Positions 11,857 through 12,422 of a stretch of 12,422 nucleotides of DNA are shown in pieces. Under the pieces are notes generated by a model, which saw only the letters and a program-made list of their open reading frames with translations, was not told where the DNA came from and did not search any database. Position numbers and translations under genes: made by a program. Every line of letters begins with the position of its first letter. Within the stretch, counting starts at the first letter, position 1. The DNA is taken from positions 1-12,422 of the forward strand of contig CAMCFM010000067.1 of NCBI GenBank assembly GCA_945874095.1, in the 5' to 3' direction. The DNA is from Candidatus Kuenenia stuttgartensis (lineage in GTDB: Bacteria; Planctomycetota; Planctomycetia; Isosphaerales; Isosphaeraceae).

Positions 11857-12405
11857 ATGTCGAGAATTGGTCGAAAACCTGTGCCCGTACCAGGCGGCGT
11901 GAAAGTGGCCGTTACGGGTCAAGATGTTCAAGTAGAAGGCCCAAAAGGCAAGCTTCAGCTTGCGGTTCACCCTCTCATCACTGTGGTGATGGGTGACGAG
12001 GGCAAAGAAATTCTTGTTCAGCGTTCTAACGATGAACGCGAGAGCAGAGCTCTTCACGGGCTGATGCGCAGCCTTGTCAATAATATGGTTGTTGGTGTGA
12101 GTCAGGGCTTCATCAAGAAGCTTGAGATCCAAGGTGTGGGTTATCAGGCTCAACTTAAAGGCAAACAAGTTGCACTTCAGGTTGGATTTGCAAATCAAAT
12201 AGTACTTGACCCGCCTGAAGGTGTGACTGTCACACTGGCTGACCCAACACACATGACCATTTCGGGTGCCGACAAGCAAGCCGTTGGTCAGTTTGCTGCC
12301 GTGGTACGGAAGTCACGCCCTCCGGAACCTTACAAGGGTAAGGGTATCCGTTATGAAGGTGAAGTCGTCCGTCGTAAGGCTGGTAAAGCCTTCGGCTCCA
12401 AGTAA
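11857..12405 (+). CDS. rplF: 50S ribosomal protein L6 (uL6)
   Basis: L6 lies at the base of the L7/L12 stalk near the factor-binding site. The 182-residue protein is complete, with a TAA at 12403-12405 and the usual length of 175-182. It starts MSRIGRKPVPVPGGVKVAV. The N-terminal domain has VQVEGPKGKLQLAVHP and the helix RALHGLMRSLVNNMVVGVSQG. The C-terminal domain repeats the same fold, with YQAQLKGKQVALQVGFANQI. It ends with the L6 signature PEPYKGKGIRYEGEVVRRKAGK. AAGAGG (11844-11849) gives a ribosome binding site 7 bases upstream. The remaining 17 bases of the window hold nothing definable; rplR would be expected next. Confidence 0.98.
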   Translation: MSRIGRKPVPVPGGVKVAVTGQDVQVEGPKGKLQLAVHPLITVVMGDEGKEILVQRSNDERESRALHGLMRSLVNNMVVGVSQGFIKKLEIQGVGYQAQLKGKQVALQVGFANQIVLDPPEGVTVTLADPTHMTISGADKQAVGQFAAVVRKSRPPEPYKGKGIRYEGEVVRRKAGKAFGSK

Positions 12406-12422
12406 TATTCTATCTCTTTTTC

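Overview
The window carries a bacterial chromosome segment dominated by the S10-spc ribosomal protein cluster. The gene order from rpsJ to rplF is the usual bacterial one and contains 17 ribosomal protein genes, all on the + strand. Several traits point to the phylum Planctomycetota: an N-terminal extension of L16 that overlaps the end of S3 out of frame, an L3 with a PG-x-YG segment in place of the usual MAGQMG, an enlarged L4, a small double zinc-ribbon protein, and a WCGDC thioredoxin-like protein. This assignment rests on my recollection of planctomycete proteins, not on a search. Genus is not resolved.

Region 1 (1-1336) is ordinary chromosomal flank. It has the 3' part of a thioredoxin-fold gene (its 5' end lies outside the window), then about 250 bases without a gene. 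Those bases hold a long near-perfect hairpin (492-564), a REP-like stem-loop with a GTAG foot (584-606) and an inverted repeat that may be a two-way terminator (634-683). A convergent minus-strand gene for a two-zinc-ribbon protein follows (702-1082).

Region 2 (1337-3702) holds two cofactor genes. larE encodes the sulfur transferase that makes the nickel-pincer nucleotide cofactor; it has a CxxC plus a third cysteine, which fits the [4Fe-4S]-cluster type of LarE. hemL encodes glutamate-1-semialdehyde aminomutase of tetrapyrrole synthesis by the C5 route.

Region 3 (3703-4022) is a 320-base gap with a near-consensus sigma70 promoter (TTGACA, 17 bases, TAATAT) and a leader of about 120 bases that includes a possible 9-codon leader ORF before rpsJ.

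Region 4 (4023-12405) runs rpsJ, rplC, rplD, rplW, rplB, rpsS, rplV, rpsC, rplP, rpmC, rpsQ, rplN, rplX, rplE, rpsZ (type Z S14), rpsH, rplF. Most gaps are 8-70 bases. The exceptions are the 302-base rpsJ-rplC gap, which holds a possible internal promoter with an operator-like palindrome and a series of stem-loops with mutually exclusive pairings, and the 97-base rpsZ-rpsH gap, which holds a composite hairpin. rpsC and rplP overlap by 62 bases in different frames. The cluster probably continues beyond the right edge (rplR, rpsE and so on are expected next). I see no tRNA, rRNA, CRISPR array, insertion sequence or phage gene. The best candidates for something undescribed are the structured rpsJ-rplC spacer and the overprinted S3 tail / L16 head.
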